Of a stretch of 64,000 nucleotides of DNA, positions 38,034-47,598 are shown piece after piece; within the stretch, counting starts at the first letter, position 1, and each line of letters starts with the position of its first letter. The DNA lies in the NCBI RefSeq assembly GCF_030812835.1, contig NZ_JAUSTM010000011.1, positions 1-64,000 of the forward strand, given 5' to 3'. The DNA is from Streptococcus moroccensis. GTDB lineage: Bacteria; Bacillota; Bacilli; Lactobacillales; Streptococcaceae. Below the pieces are notes generated by a model. That model did no database searches. It saw nothing but the letters and a program-made list of their open reading frames with translations, and was not told where the DNA came from. The position numbers and the translations under genes were made by a program.

Positions 38034-38681
38034 ATGAAAAAACCGCATATCACTATAGGAACCTTAGGTGTATACTTGCTAGGGACAGTTGTTCTAGCCT
38101 TAGGGATCTGTTTAAACGCCAAAAGTAATCTCGGAGTTTCCCCTGTCACCAGCGTTATTTTTGCAATTGCAGCTGTGACTGGCACATCATTTGCCCTTAC
38201 GAATTTTCTTTACCTCTGTTTCTTAATGGTTGTCCAATTTCTTTTGATAGGAAAAGAGTTTCGACCGAGAGATTTCAGTCAAATTTTAGCAAGTTTTCTG
38301 GGTAGTGTTTTTATTGATCTCTTTGATACCCATCTGCTAACACCTGAGTCTCTCAGCCTACGGATTGCTTATTTAGCATGTGGCATTTGTCTGGTAGGTG
38401 TGGGAGCTTCTGTGACTGTTGGGATGAATGTCGTGCCAAACCCAGCTGATGCATTGGCCCATGTCATCGGCCGTGTAACGGGAAAAGGATTTGGGATAGG
38501 AAAAAATATGCTAGACATGATTTCTATTACAGTAGCTAGCCTCATTGGACTTATTTTCGCTGGAAGGTTAGTCGGTGTAGGTGTTGGTACCATTTTGGGT
38601 ATGGTTTTTACAGGGCGTATTATTTCCCTCAGTCATCCAACCACAGAAAAACTGTACCAGCGACTGATCAAGGCATCTTAG
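38034..38681 (+). CDS. YczE/YitT-like integral membrane protein
   Basis: A 215-residue protein with five or so membrane helices. GICLNAKSNLGVSPVTS near the start and NVVPNPADALAH are typical of the YczE/YyaS membrane family (COG2364 type). Function is unknown in the family. It has its own -10-like TAAACT upstream and ends at the bidirectional hairpin 38722-38749. Confidence 0.8.
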   Translation: MKKPHITIGTLGVYLLGTVVLALGICLNAKSNLGVSPVTSVIFAIAAVTGTSFALTNFLYLCFLMVVQFLLIGKEFRPRDFSQILASFLGSVFIDLFDTHLLTPESLSLRIAYLACGICLVGVGASVTVGMNVVPNPADALAHVIGRVTGKGFGIGKNMLDMISITVASLIGLIFAGRLVGVGVGTILGMVFTGRIISLSHPTTEKLYQRLIKAS

Positions 38682-38718
38682 TGGGAGCAGATGCTAACAA
38701 AAGAACCAAACGGACTAT

Positions 38719-38754
38719 AAAAAGCAAGCTAGAATTTTCTAGCTTGCTTTTGTT
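38719..38754. terminator. Bidirectional terminator
   Basis: AAGCAAGCTAGA (38722-38733) pairs with TCTAGCTTGCTT (38738-38749), with an A-run before and a T-run after. It lies between two convergent genes. Confidence 0.88.
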
Positions 38755-38759
38755 CATTA

Positions 38760-38978
38760 TTAATGAGACTTGTTGTCGTTTTGATCTAAGGCATCCTTGA
38801 TGGCAGTTGTCGCTCCTTTGGCTGCATCTTGGACATCAACGACAGCTTCCTTCGCTTTGGCGATTGTCTTTTCAATAACGCCTTCAGCTTGGACTTCTTT
38901 ATCGCCTGTGACCTTACCAATAACTTCTTTGGCTGAACCTTTTAATTGGTCCAACTTTGCATCGATTTTTTCAGACAT
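38760..38978 (-). CDS. CsbD-family stress protein
   Basis: A 72-residue hydrophilic protein with the CsbD pattern KIDAKLDQLKGSAKEVIGKV and TGDKEVQAEG. Family members are abundant general-stress proteins of unknown mechanism. The start at 38978 is set by AAAGGAGG; upstream codons in the same frame lie in the intergenic space. It follows the GlsB/YeaQ-type gene on the same strand and probably shares its promoter. Confidence 0.87.
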   Translation of the reverse strand: MSEKIDAKLDQLKGSAKEVIGKVTGDKEVQAEGVIEKTIAKAKEAVVDVQDAAKGATTAIKDALDQNDNKSH

Positions 38979-39009
38979 AAAAATGCCTCCTTTTTTTAAA
39001 ATGCTGACC

Positions 39010-39246
39010 TTATTTTTTCTCCAAGAAGAAAGAAACAACAGCAATGACAATAATCGCTCCACAGATAGATGGTATAAGTGCCATACCAGCTAGACTAGGA
39101 CCCCAATGGCCGAGCAATGCTTGACCTACAGAAGATCCAATAAGACCAGCGATAATATTAGCGATACAGCCCATCTTTTCACCGCGGTTGGTAATAGCAC
39201 CAGCTACGGCACCAATCAAGGCACCAATAATAAGAGACCAAATCAT
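39010..39246 (-). CDS. GlsB/YeaQ/YmgE-family small membrane protein
   Basis: A 78-residue protein with three hydrophobic helices and the glycine-rich pattern IIGALIGAVAGAITN and NIIAGLIGSSVGQALLG. The family (also labelled transglycosylase-associated) is stress-linked with no proven activity. AGGAGG precedes the start. It lies 31 bases upstream of csbD; together they form a small stress operon. Confidence 0.87.
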   Translation of the reverse strand: MIWSLIIGALIGAVAGAITNRGEKMGCIANIIAGLIGSSVGQALLGHWGPSLAGMALIPSICGAIIVIAVVSFFLEKK

Positions 39247-39298
39247 AGTACGCCTCCTGAAATAAAACTCAAGGCTTCAGTTGAGCCTCTGTACTGAT

Positions 39299-39327
39299 AG
39301 TATAGCACAATTGTTTGAAAATGTCTA
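39299..39327 (-). promoter_or_regulatory. Promoter of the stress operon
   Basis: On the minus strand TAGACA and TATACT are 17 bases apart (39322-39327 and 39299-39304). The leader forms a small hairpin (GGCTCAACTGAAGCC). Confidence 0.6.
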
Positions 39328-39500
39328 TGAAAGCGTTGAAAATCTAGCTTCTCTGTGAGGCAATAGATAAAGAAAAAGATAATTTTCCGACTAACAGCTG
39401 TTAGCATTCAAATCGGTTAGCTCGCTTTTGAAAAAAGAGGGCGTCTATGGTAAACTGTGTTCATTAATAAGATTAAGGATGCATTGCAAAGGAGAAAAAT

Positions 39501-40064
39501 GTGAAAGTAGCAGTCTATTGTGGAGCAGCAACCGGTCATAATCCTATTTATGCGGAGGCTGCTAAGGAATTAGCCAGCTGGCTAGTCCACAAGAACTTAG
39601 ACGTTATCTATGGTGGTGGTAGTGTTGGTTTAATGGGGGTTTTGGCGGACACTATCTTGGAGCAAGGTGGCAAGATTATTGGTGTTATGCCTGATTTTTT
39701 GATTGAACGCGAAATTGCGCATGACCAGTTAACGGAGCTGATCAGTGCTCCAAACATGGCAGAGCGCAAGCAAATCATGATTGATCGGAGCAATGTTTGT
39801 ATTGCACTACCAGGTGGACCTGGAACACTAGAAGAGATTGCTGAAGCCATTTCTTGGGCGCGCATTGGCCAGTCAGATAATGTCTGTGTTTTTTACAATG
39901 TTAACCATTACTATGATGCTCTAAGAGACTTCTATCAAAAGATGCGAGACGAAGGCTTTTTGAGTGAGAAGGATTTTGCACGTATTGCGTTTGTTGATCA
40001 TCTGGATGCTATTGAACCCTTTGTTAACTCTCTCCCACCCCAGGAGATTCGAACATACAAGTAA
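39501..40064 (+). CDS. LOG/TIGR00730-family Rossmann-fold protein
   Basis: A 187-residue protein of the lysine-decarboxylase-like LOG family, whose studied members release free base from nucleoside 5-prime-monophosphates. Motifs: GGGSVGLMG near residue 39 and PGGPGTLEE near residue 105. It starts with GTG after AAAGGAGA. The bacterial role outside cytokinin-making species is unclear; nucleotide clean-up is the usual proposal. Stands alone upstream of the ribosomal operon. Confidence 0.88.
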   Translation: MKVAVYCGAATGHNPIYAEAAKELASWLVHKNLDVIYGGGSVGLMGVLADTILEQGGKIIGVMPDFLIEREIAHDQLTELISAPNMAERKQIMIDRSNVCIALPGGPGTLEEIAEAISWARIGQSDNVCVFYNVNHYYDALRDFYQKMRDEGFLSEKDFARIAFVDHLDAIEPFVNSLPPQEIRTYK

Positions 40065-40106
40065 AGGGAGGCGGAAACGGCATCCCTAAAAAAATGGCTA
40101 AATATT

Positions 40107-40135
40107 TTGCTATTCTCATAGAAATCTGTTATAAT
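40107..40135 (+). promoter_or_regulatory. Promoter of rpsF-ssb-rpsR
   Basis: TTGCTA (40107-40112), 17 bases, TATAAT (40130-40135). Confidence 0.75.
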
Positions 40136-40143
40136 GTTTATTT

Positions 40144-40202
40144 GTGAGACAACCTCACTTACTCACAGGGAGGCCTGTGGGTCATTAGTCCAAAAGGAGG
40201 AA
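40144..40202 (+). promoter_or_regulatory. Leader of rpsF operon, candidate S6:S18 autoregulatory element
   Basis: The leader contains CACAGG, loop GAGG, CCTGTG (40164-40179) just before the rpsF ribosome binding site. In many bacteria the S6-S18 complex binds a structured leader here and represses the operon. I cannot confirm the consensus bulge by eye. Confidence 0.4.
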
Positions 40203-40209
40203 CATATCA

Positions 40210-40500
40210 ATGGCTAAATACGAAATTCTTTATATTATTCGTCCAAACATTGAAGAAGAAGCGAAAAACGCTTTGGTCGCACGTTTCGACTCTATCTTGA
40301 CTGACAATGGTGCTACTATTGTTGAGTCTAAGGCATGGGAAAAACGTCGCCTCGCATACGAAATCAATGATTTCCGCGAAGGTTTGTACCATATCGTTAA
40401 CGTTGAAGCTACAGATGCAGTCGCTCTTAACGAGTTTGACCGTTTGTCTAAAATCAACGGCGATATTCTTCGTCACATGATCGTCAAACTTGACGCGTAA
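40210..40500 (+). CDS. rpsF: 30S ribosomal protein S6
   Basis: A 96-residue S6 with the usual opening [10 protein letters not shown] and [20 protein letters not shown]. It binds S18 in the platform of the small subunit. AAAGGAGG precedes the ATG. First gene of rpsF-ssb-rpsR. Confidence 0.97.
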   Translation: MAKYEILYIIRPNIEEEAKNALVARFDSILTDNGATIVESKAWEKRRLAYEINDFREGLYHIVNVEATDAVALNEFDRLSKINGDILRHMIVKLDA

Positions 40501-40511
40501 GCAGGTGTTTT

Positions 40512-41030
40512 ATGATTAATAATGTAGTGCTTGTTGGTCGCATGACCAAAGATGCAGAACTTCGCTATACCCCGTCTAACCAAGCTGTTGCGACTTTTAC
40601 ACTAGCGGTTAACCGCAATTTTAAAAATCAAAACGGTGAACGTGAAGCGGACTTCATCAACGTCGTGATTTGGCGTCAGCAGGCTGAGAACTTGGCTAAC
40701 TGGGCTAAAAAGGGTGCTTTGATTGGGATTACGGGCCGTATTCAGACCCGTAATTATGAAAACCAACAAGGGCAACGCGTTTATGTGACAGAAGTTGTTG
40801 CGGAAAACTTCCAACTCTTGGAAAGTCGCACTGCGCGTGAAGGCCAATCTGGTAGCTATCAAGCCAACAATAGTTTTGGTGGACATGCTTCTGGAGGAGA
40901 CAACAGCTTTGGCGGTGGTTTCCCATCAGGTAGTTCACAATCAAACGCAACACCAAACTTCGGTCGAGATGAAAGCCCATTTGGAGCTACTAATCCAATG
41001 GATATTTCAGACGACGATTTACCTTTCTAA
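40512..41030 (+). CDS. ssb: Single-stranded DNA-binding protein
   Basis: A 172-residue SSB: OB-fold (about 1-105, starting [18 protein letters not shown]), a Gly/Ser/Asn-rich flexible linker, and the acidic tail DISDDDLPF that recruits partner proteins. Length and tail are those of the essential chromosomal SSB. Lies 11 bases after rpsF. Confidence 0.97.
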   Translation: MINNVVLVGRMTKDAELRYTPSNQAVATFTLAVNRNFKNQNGEREADFINVVIWRQQAENLANWAKKGALIGITGRIQTRNYENQQGQRVYVTEVVAENFQLLESRTAREGQSGSYQANNSFGGHASGGDNSFGGGFPSGSSQSNATPNFGRDESPFGATNPMDISDDDLPF

Positions 41031-41098
41031 GATTAGAAAATCTGGAACGAATCGAACTCTTCTGAGTTCACCCATTATCATATAAAGGAGAAACTCAC

Positions 41099-41338
41099 AT
41101 GGCTCAACAACGTCGTGGCGGATTCAAACGCCGTAAAAAAGTTGATTACATCGCAGCTAACAAAATTGAATACGTTGATTACAAAGATACTGAATTGCTT
41201 AGCCGTTTCGTATCTGAGCGTGGTAAAATCTTGCCACGTCGCGTAACTGGTACTTCAGCGAAGAACCAACGCAAGGTAACAACAGCAATCAAACGTGCTC
41301 GCGTTATGGCCCTTATGCCATTCGTAAACGAAGATTAA
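41099..41338 (+). CDS. rpsR: 30S ribosomal protein S18
   Basis: A 79-residue S18 with [20 protein letters not shown] and the C-terminal basic segment [10 protein letters not shown]-like (here [20 protein letters not shown]). Pairs with S6. AAAGGAGA precedes the start; closed by the terminator at 41345-41376. Confidence 0.97.
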   Translation: MAQQRRGGFKRRKKVDYIAANKIEYVDYKDTELLSRFVSERGKILPRRVTGTSAKNQRKVTTAIKRARVMALMPFVNED

Positions 41339-41344
41339 TTAGAT

Positions 41345-41376
41345 ATCCCTTTCCAAGACTTGGAAAGGGATTTTTA
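41345..41376 (+). terminator. Terminator of rpsF-ssb-rpsR
   Basis: TCCCTTTCCA pairs with TGGAAAGGGA, followed by TTTTT. Confidence 0.9.
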
Positions 41377-41516
41377 GTTGAAAAAACCTTCTTTTTTAGT
41401 CATAATAATAATCAATAACTAAAAATTAAATTAGGTGATGCCGATTGAGGTGAAATTCATCAAATCACCTTAGCAAGGTCTAAGGCGGTTGTTCATTTAG
41501 AGAAGAGTAAAAGTTT

Positions 41517-42506
41517 ATGTTAGGAAAAACCATGACCGTCCAAGTCTTAAAAATAATCATCGCTACTGGACTAGCGATAGGACTAGCGCAATTGATGGGC
41601 CTCGAAAATGGGACTTCTGCCGGAATCATTGCCATGCTAAGTGTTCTTGATACGAGAAAGTCATCCCTCCAGATAGGCTGGCAACGGTTAGTGTCAACGG
41701 TTGTAGCCCTGACCTTGGGAGCAGTCAGTTTTGCCCTTTTAGGGTTTCAGCTACCAGCCTTTCTCCTTTATTTATCAGTCTTTGTTTTCTTTGCCTACCG
41801 CTTTGAAATGAAGGCCGCAATTGCTCCCTGTTCCGTTTTGGTCACCCACCTGTGGTTGGCTCAAGACCTGAGCCTTTCCTTTCTTTGGAACGAGTTATTA
41901 CTGATGGTAATAGGAGCTGGTTTGGCCATTGTGCTACATGTCTACATGCCCTCACAACAAAGAGCTATTATGGCAAGTCGCGAGAGCATAGAGGCGCAAC
42001 TACGAGCCATCCTTTCAGGACTTGCTAATGCTATATATGATTTGGAAGACCATCAACAGGTTGAAACCATCGAAAGCTTAAGGCGAGAAATCAAGGCGGC
42101 GAAGCGTTTAGTCTATCGTGAAAGGGAGAACCGCCTCTTTAGTCAGATTGATTATGACTTGCATTATTTAGACATGCGGCATAATCAGGTCAAACTGTTA
42201 GCAGTCATGGCCTGGAATTTAAAAAGCTGTCGCTTAGAACTGACAGAAGCCAAGTTATTGGCCAGCTTGTTTGAATTAACTGCAGATCAGCTCAGTGAGC
42301 ACAACCCAGCAACCTATTTGCTGGCGGATATCGAGGCTATGCTAGAGCAATTCAGAGCCCGTGACCTCCCCCAAACCCGCCAGGAATTTGAAACCAGAGC
42401 CATCCTCTTTCAAGTATTGACGGACTTGACGCGATTTATCCAACTGAAGATCGATTTCTACGCCACTTACTCAGAAAATGAACGAGACATTTTAGAAGAA
42501 GCATAA
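41517..42506 (+). CDS. Aromatic acid exporter family (DUF939-like) membrane protein
   Basis: A 329-residue protein: four or five hydrophobic helices (about 10-140) resembling the ArAE_1 domain, then a soluble helical C-terminal domain (ArAE_1_C type). Members are predicted exporters of aromatic acids, though function is rarely shown. An alternative ATG at 41532 has a better spaced AGGA and would shorten it by five residues. The terminator begins within the stop codon. Confidence 0.82.
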   Translation: MLGKTMTVQVLKIIIATGLAIGLAQLMGLENGTSAGIIAMLSVLDTRKSSLQIGWQRLVSTVVALTLGAVSFALLGFQLPAFLLYLSVFVFFAYRFEMKAAIAPCSVLVTHLWLAQDLSLSFLWNELLLMVIGAGLAIVLHVYMPSQQRAIMASRESIEAQLRAILSGLANAIYDLEDHQQVETIESLRREIKAAKRLVYRERENRLFSQIDYDLHYLDMRHNQVKLLAVMAWNLKSCRLELTEAKLLASLFELTADQLSEHNPATYLLADIEAMLEQFRARDLPQTRQEFETRAILFQVLTDLTRFIQLKIDFYATYSENERDILEEA

Positions 42507-42534
42507 AAAGGCCTCCGCATGGAAGCCTTTTTAA
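42505..42534. terminator. Bidirectional terminator
   Basis: AAAAAGGCCTCC and GGAAGCCTTTTT form a stem around GCAT. It separates two convergent genes. Confidence 0.82.
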
Positions 42535-42537
42535 GGT

Positions 42538-43203
42538 TTAATCTTTACTGGTGATGGCGCTCTTGATATTGTAACGCTTTTTGAGCAAGTAGCGAACGCC
42601 AAAACCTGCTAGACCAATGAAGACGTTGAACCAGGTTGGCATGATAGGGTTGAGGGGGCTTGGCAATAGGGTACTAAGGCTAAAGACAAAGAAAAGTCCA
42701 AACATCACGAGAGCCAATGTTCCCCATGTTTTAAGACCACCTGGACGTTGGTCTTTTGGTTTACGGAGGTGACGGTAAACATAGTAGTACATAGCATACA
42801 TCATACCACCTGTCGCAATACTGAGAAGGATCAAGCTGGTTAAGCCATAAGCTTGATTATCAGATTGTGTTAGGCTGAGTAAGCCCATCATGATCCCCAT
42901 AATCCCAAGGATAAAGAGGCTGGCATCCAACCACATGAGCCAAGGATTGTCATTTTCTGCAGGATTGGCAGCTTCGTACTCGGCTTGCGCTGTGAGGCCA
43001 TCAGCCCATACAGTTGGAGCACCATAGAGTTGACGAGCCGTGAGGCCTTTTTTTTGATTTTCAACAATTGTTGGGAGAATCGATTCCAAAGCTTCTTTTA
43101 CTTCGGCGTCAGTTTTGCCATTTTTTAACAATTGGTTGGTGGCAATGTGAATATATTCTTGGTTTTTCTTAGTCAGTTGAGTGGTTAACGAGGTATTGTC
43201 CAT
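42538..43203 (-). CDS. DUF1129-type membrane protein
   Basis: A 221-residue protein: helical cytosolic N-terminus with LTARQLYGAP, then four hydrophobic helices (about 95-210). QLYG followed by four helices is typical of the DUF1129 family of Gram-positive bacteria; function unknown. I start it at 43203, where GGAG lies upstream on the minus strand; 32 further in-frame upstream codons have no ribosome binding site. It lies 99 bases downstream of corA, as often in streptococci. Confidence 0.82.
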   Translation of the reverse strand: MDNTSLTTQLTKKNQEYIHIATNQLLKNGKTDAEVKEALESILPTIVENQKKGLTARQLYGAPTVWADGLTAQAEYEAANPAENDNPWLMWLDASLFILGIMGIMMGLLSLTQSDNQAYGLTSLILLSIATGGMMYAMYYYVYRHLRKPKDQRPGGLKTWGTLALVMFGLFFVFSLSTLLPSPLNPIMPTWFNVFIGLAGFGVRYLLKKRYNIKSAITSKD

Positions 43204-43302
43204 GATCAGTAAATCTCCATAAGTTTTTAGTCTAGTATTAGTCGTCAGAAAGAGTTTAGGAACTTCTGTCAAATGACGACAGATGTTCGATAGCTCCATA
43301 GC

Positions 43303-44250
43303 TTAGAACCATTTTTTGCGAATAAAGTAAATAATCAAGAGGCCACTAACAGAAAAAGCGCCTAAGATTACCCACCAAAAAGCGTGAGGGATATCGTTAA
43401 AAGGAAGGGCATCCATCTGGACGAAGTTCATGCCATAGGCTGAAAAAATCATGGTCGGAACCGAGAGGACCATGGTAGCCAAGGCCAAGGTTTTCATGAT
43501 AGTATTCTGGTTATTTGAGATGATCGATCCAAAGGTATCGGTCATTCCTTTTAAGATGTGACCATAGATATCAGCCATCTCGATGGCCTGTTGGGTCTCG
43601 ACGAGCGTGTCTTCCAGCAAATCCTCATCCTCCTCATATTTTTTAAGCAAGTAGGAAGAGGCTGTCAGTTTTTTTACGATACGTTCGTTTGTTTTAAGCG
43701 AAGCCTTGAAGTAGATGATGGTTTTTTCCAGTTCCATCAGTTCAATTAATTCTTCATTACGCGTAGATTCATGCATCTGGCTCTCGATTTCTTCGCTTTT
43801 TCGGTCAATTTGGCGAAGGGCAGAGAGATAGATAGCAGCATTACGGTAAAGAATTTGGAAAACGAAACGGGATTTCATAAAGGTATAGAAGTTCCTGACC
43901 CGACGATTGATAAAGAAGTCAAAAAGTGGCAGATCGACCAAGCAAGTCGTAATAATGGCCTCTTCCGTAATGATGATTCCTAGGGGAATGGTGACATAGT
44001 AAATTTTACTATTGCGTTCTTCCGAAATAGGAACATCGACAATAATCAATTTGTAGTCATCTTCTACAGAGATACGCGACATCTCCTCGGCATCGAGCGG
44101 TGCCCGCAAGTCAGTGATATCGATGTTAAAGCGTTCTGCAATTTCCATCGTTTCACTCTGGGAGGGGTTGATCAAATTGATCCAAGCGCCAGGCGCAAAG
44201 GTATCAATCTCTTCTAATTCAGTTACCGAAGACAAAAAAATCTGTTTCAT
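43303..44250 (-). CDS. corA: CorA-family magnesium/divalent cation channel
   Basis: A 315-residue protein with a large cytosolic N-terminal domain and two C-terminal helices. The signature YGMNF after the first helix is the selectivity motif of CorA channels. The tail FIRKKWF is basic as usual. The start at 44250 follows AAAGGAGG on the minus strand; 19 more upstream codons in frame are less likely. Imports Mg2+, possibly Co2+ or Ni2+. Confidence 0.92.
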   Translation of the reverse strand: MKQIFLSSVTELEEIDTFAPGAWINLINPSQSETMEIAERFNIDITDLRAPLDAEEMSRISVEDDYKLIIVDVPISEERNSKIYYVTIPLGIIITEEAIITTCLVDLPLFDFFINRRVRNFYTFMKSRFVFQILYRNAAIYLSALRQIDRKSEEIESQMHESTRNEELIELMELEKTIIYFKASLKTNERIVKKLTASSYLLKKYEEDEDLLEDTLVETQQAIEMADIYGHILKGMTDTFGSIISNNQNTIMKTLALATMVLSVPTMIFSAYGMNFVQMDALPFNDIPHAFWWVILGAFSVSGLLIIYFIRKKWF

Positions 44251-44438
44251 CCTATCGATCCCTCCTTTAGTTGTTTTCATGCTTGATGCACGCCTTCTAT
44301 TATACACTAAAAAGTGGAATTAAAAAAGTTCAAAAGATGGCAGAATCTCGCAAAATCCATGATTTTTCAAAAAATTTTTATCGCCCTATCTGAACGGAAA
44401 GAAAGGGATTACAAATCATTTGATAGAGCTAACCTTCC

Positions 44439-44466
44439 TTGACAAAAGTGACCGCTTTATTATAAA
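44439..44466 (+). promoter_or_regulatory. opuA promoter
   Basis: A consensus TTGACA (44439-44444) and TATAAA (44461-44466) with 16-base spacing. GTGAC occurs in the spacer and again near 44510; BusR-type osmotic repressors bind GTGAC-like repeats, so this could be an operator, but I cannot verify the spacing rule. Confidence 0.65.
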
Positions 44467-44532
44467 ATAGTGTGGTCGGTTTAAAAGCCGTGGAATTTTT
44501 AATGACTGTGACAAGTCAAGAGAAAGGATAAC

Positions 44533-45723
44533 ATGGAAAAATTAGAAATTAAGCACCTGACCAAAATTTTTGGAAAGAAACAGAAGCAAGCCTTAAAAAT
44601 GGTTCAAGAAGGTGCTAGTAAAACAGATATTTTAAAGAAGACCGGTGCAACGGTTGGTGTCTACGATGCTAATTTTAACGTCAAAGAAGGGGAAATCTTC
44701 GTGATCATGGGCTTATCTGGTAGTGGTAAGTCGACCTTGATACGTCTTCTTAACCGTTTGATTGAGCCATCGTCAGGCGATATTTATATCAATGGGCAGG
44801 ATATCGCTAAGATGAATAAGGAAGAGTTACGGGAAGTTCGTCGCCATACCATTAACATGGTGTTCCAGAACTTTGCCCTTTTACCTCATAAAACCATTCT
44901 AGAAAACACGGAATTTGGTTTGGAATTGCGAGGTGTGCCTAAGGAAGCACGTCAAAAAGCAGCTGAAAAGGCCTTAGAGAACTCGGATTTGTTGGCCTTT
45001 AAGGATCAGTATCCTGGGCAGCTCTCAGGGGGGATGCAACAGCGTGTCGGTTTGGCGCGTGCCTTGGCCAATGACCCTGAAATCCTACTGATGGACGAGG
45101 CCTTTTCAGCCCTTGATCCACTGATTCGAAAAGAGATGCAAGATGAACTCTTGGATCTTCAAGAACGCGTCCAAAAAACGATTATCTTCATCACCCATGA
45201 CCTCAATGAAGCCTTGCGGATTGGGGACCGGATTGCCTTGATGAAGGATGGTCAAATCATGCAGATAGGAACGGGTGAAGAAATCTTGACCAATCCTGCC
45301 AATGAATTCGTCCGTGAGTTCGTCGAGGATGTCGACCGTTCCAAGGTCTTAACGGCTCAAAATATCATGATTAAACCCATCACAACCAACTTGGATATTG
45401 ATGGTCCTAAGGTTGCCCTTCAGCGGATGCGGACAGAATCCGTCAGCATGTTGATGGCAGTCAACCGCAAGCGTCAGTTGCAGGGTGTGGTGACAGCAGA
45501 TAAGGCCTTAGAAGCAGCCAAAAACCATATCGCTCTGAAGGATGTTTTGGATTCTGATGTGATTACCATTTCACAAGACACTTTAGTGACGGATATTTTA
45601 CCATTGATTCACGATTCATCGAGTCCTATTGCTGTGGTCGATGACAATGAGCGCCTAAAAGGTGTTATCATCCGTGGTCGTGTACTTGAAGCCCTCGCTA
45701 AAGACACTGAAGCAGCTGAATAG
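44533..45723 (+). CDS. opuAA: Glycine betaine/proline ABC transporter ATP-binding protein
   Basis: A 396-residue ATPase of the OpuA/ProU type, driving osmoprotectant uptake. Walker [10 protein letters not shown], signature [15 protein letters not shown] and Walker [13 protein letters not shown] are in place. Two C-terminal CBS domains (about 270-390) are the ionic-strength or nucleotide sensor of OpuA. The N-terminal extension (1-55) with [15 protein letters not shown] is typical of this subfamily. GAAAGGA precedes the ATG. The fused permease gene follows after 12 bases. Confidence 0.95.
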   Translation: MEKLEIKHLTKIFGKKQKQALKMVQEGASKTDILKKTGATVGVYDANFNVKEGEIFVIMGLSGSGKSTLIRLLNRLIEPSSGDIYINGQDIAKMNKEELREVRRHTINMVFQNFALLPHKTILENTEFGLELRGVPKEARQKAAEKALENSDLLAFKDQYPGQLSGGMQQRVGLARALANDPEILLMDEAFSALDPLIRKEMQDELLDLQERVQKTIIFITHDLNEALRIGDRIALMKDGQIMQIGTGEEILTNPANEFVREFVEDVDRSKVLTAQNIMIKPITTNLDIDGPKVALQRMRTESVSMLMAVNRKRQLQGVVTADKALEAAKNHIALKDVLDSDVITISQDTLVTDILPLIHDSSSPIAVVDDNERLKGVIIRGRVLEALAKDTEAAE

Positions 45724-45735
45724 AAGGAGGACATT

Positions 45736-47475
45736 TTGTCAACACTAATCGTTTTATCACAGATGAGCCCCTTACCCGTTGCACCGATGGTAGACCAGGC
45801 AACGGAATGGGTCACTAAAACCTTTTCTGGTCTCTTTGGCGTCGTTCAAGATGCCGGTAATGCTGTCATGTCAACCATGACGGACACGCTCTTGTTTTTC
45901 CATCCCTTGGTCATGATTGCGGTCTTGACAGGCTTGGCTTATCTTCTCGGTCGGAGAAAGTCTGCGCGTAGTTTTGGTCTAGCAGTGTTTACCTTGATTG
46001 GTCTCTTGTTTATTTACAACCAAGGGCTTTGGACAGATTTGATGAACACGCTAAGTTTGGTACTTGTTGCCAGTCTCCTGTCCGTCGTGATTGGTATTCC
46101 GCTGGGGATTTGGATGGCTAAAAGCGATCGCGTCCAGCAGGTCATTAACCCGATTCTGGACTTTATGCAGACCATGCCAGCCTTTGTCTACTTAATTCCG
46201 GCGGTTGCTTTCTTTGGTATCGGGATGGTGCCAGGAGTCTTTGCCTCCATCATCTTTGCCTTGCCGCCAACGGTTCGTTTTACCAATTTGGGTATTCGGG
46301 AGGTACCGCGTGAATTAGTAGAAGCGTCAGAATCCTTCGGTAGTACGGGACCACAAAAGCTCTTTAAAGTTGAATTACCACTGGCTAAGGATACCATTGT
46401 AGCGGGTATCAGCCAGACCATCATGCTCGCCTTGTCCATGGTGGTTACCGGTTCGATGATCGGGGCCCCTGGTCTTGGTCGTGGGGTCTTATCGGCCCTT
46501 CAGAAAGCTGATATTGGTAATGGATTTGTCAATGGTCTGAGCTTGGTTATCCTGGCTATCATTATCGACCGGATGATGCAACTGGTTAATGTTAAACCAC
46601 AAGGAAAAGGACTGCCTAGCCTCTGGAAAAAAATCTTAGCGGGCTTAGCTATCGCTTTTCTCCTCTTGCCAAGCTTAGCCTCTCTTTTTGGCGGGAACAA
46701 GGACAATCAGGGAGATACGGTTAAACTTGCCTATGTTCAGTGGGACTCTGAGATTGCCTCGACCAATGTCATAGCAGAAGTCCTTCGTCAAGAAGGGTTT
46801 ACCGTCGAGATGACACCGCTGGATAATGCTGTTGCTTGGAAATCATTAGCAGATGGCAGTATGGATGCGTCTGTCAGTGCTTGGTTACCGGTAACTCACG
46901 GAGACTTGGCAAAAGAATATGAAGACCAAATCGATGATTTGGGAGCCAACCTTGAAAATGTTCAATTGGGTCTAGCGGTGCCAACGTATGTTGGTATCGA
47001 CAGTATCAGTCAGTTAACGACAGAAGCTGGCTCTGCTATTACAGGGATTGAGCCCGGCGCTGGGATCATGAACAGTGCCGAGGAGAGTTTGTCTGTTTAT
47101 AGCAACCTCTCCAGTTGGACCTTGGAAGCCTCATCGACAGGAGCTATGGTAACGGCTCTAGATAAGGCTATCAAGGCTGAAGAACCAATCGTTATCACTG
47201 CTTGGTCACCACATTGGATGTTTGCTAAGTATGACCTCAAATACTTAGAAGATCCGGAAGGTGTCTTCGGTGCTGGGGAAAATATCCATACATTAAGCCG
47301 TAAAGGTTTGGCAGAGGACCTTCCAAAAGCTTATCAGATTATTGATCAGTTCTTCTGGGAAAAAGAAGATATGGAAGCAGTCATGCTAGACATTGCAGAC
47401 GGTATGTCTGAAGAAGAAGCTGCTCAAAAATGGATTTCAGAACATCCTGAAAAAGTAGCTGAATGGACCAAATAG
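45736..47475 (+). CDS. opuABC: Glycine betaine ABC transporter permease fused to binding protein
   Basis: A 579-residue fusion: membrane helices and ProW-type permease (about 50-305, with EAA-like ELVEASESFGSTGPQKLFKVELP), then an external OpuAC-type glycine-betaine-binding domain (about 325-579). Such permease-SBP fusions are typical of lactic-acid-bacterial OpuA/BusA. Start is TTG, four bases after the ribosome binding site GAAGGAGG; no ATG is better placed. Works with opuAA in osmotic stress. Confidence 0.94.
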   Translation: MSTLIVLSQMSPLPVAPMVDQATEWVTKTFSGLFGVVQDAGNAVMSTMTDTLLFFHPLVMIAVLTGLAYLLGRRKSARSFGLAVFTLIGLLFIYNQGLWTDLMNTLSLVLVASLLSVVIGIPLGIWMAKSDRVQQVINPILDFMQTMPAFVYLIPAVAFFGIGMVPGVFASIIFALPPTVRFTNLGIREVPRELVEASESFGSTGPQKLFKVELPLAKDTIVAGISQTIMLALSMVVTGSMIGAPGLGRGVLSALQKADIGNGFVNGLSLVILAIIIDRMMQLVNVKPQGKGLPSLWKKILAGLAIAFLLLPSLASLFGGNKDNQGDTVKLAYVQWDSEIASTNVIAEVLRQEGFTVEMTPLDNAVAWKSLADGSMDASVSAWLPVTHGDLAKEYEDQIDDLGANLENVQLGLAVPTYVGIDSISQLTTEAGSAITGIEPGAGIMNSAEESLSVYSNLSSWTLEASSTGAMVTALDKAIKAEEPIVITAWSPHWMFAKYDLKYLEDPEGVFGAGENIHTLSRKGLAEDLPKAYQIIDQFFWEKEDMEAVMLDIADGMSEEEAAQKWISEHPEKVAEWTK

Positions 47476-47598
47476 GACTTCAAATCTCGTGGGTTACCGC
47501 GGGGTTTTTCCTGTGTTTTCAGCAGGAACTCCTGTAGCGGTTTTCAGAGTTTGTTTGCCAAATGTGCTATAATAGAAGGATAGTAGAAAGAGGCTTTT

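Noticed and set aside
47476-47598. Terminator between opuABC and uvrA
   Set aside because: GTGGGTTACCGCGGGG with TTTTT is only a poor stem; I could not support a defined hairpin.
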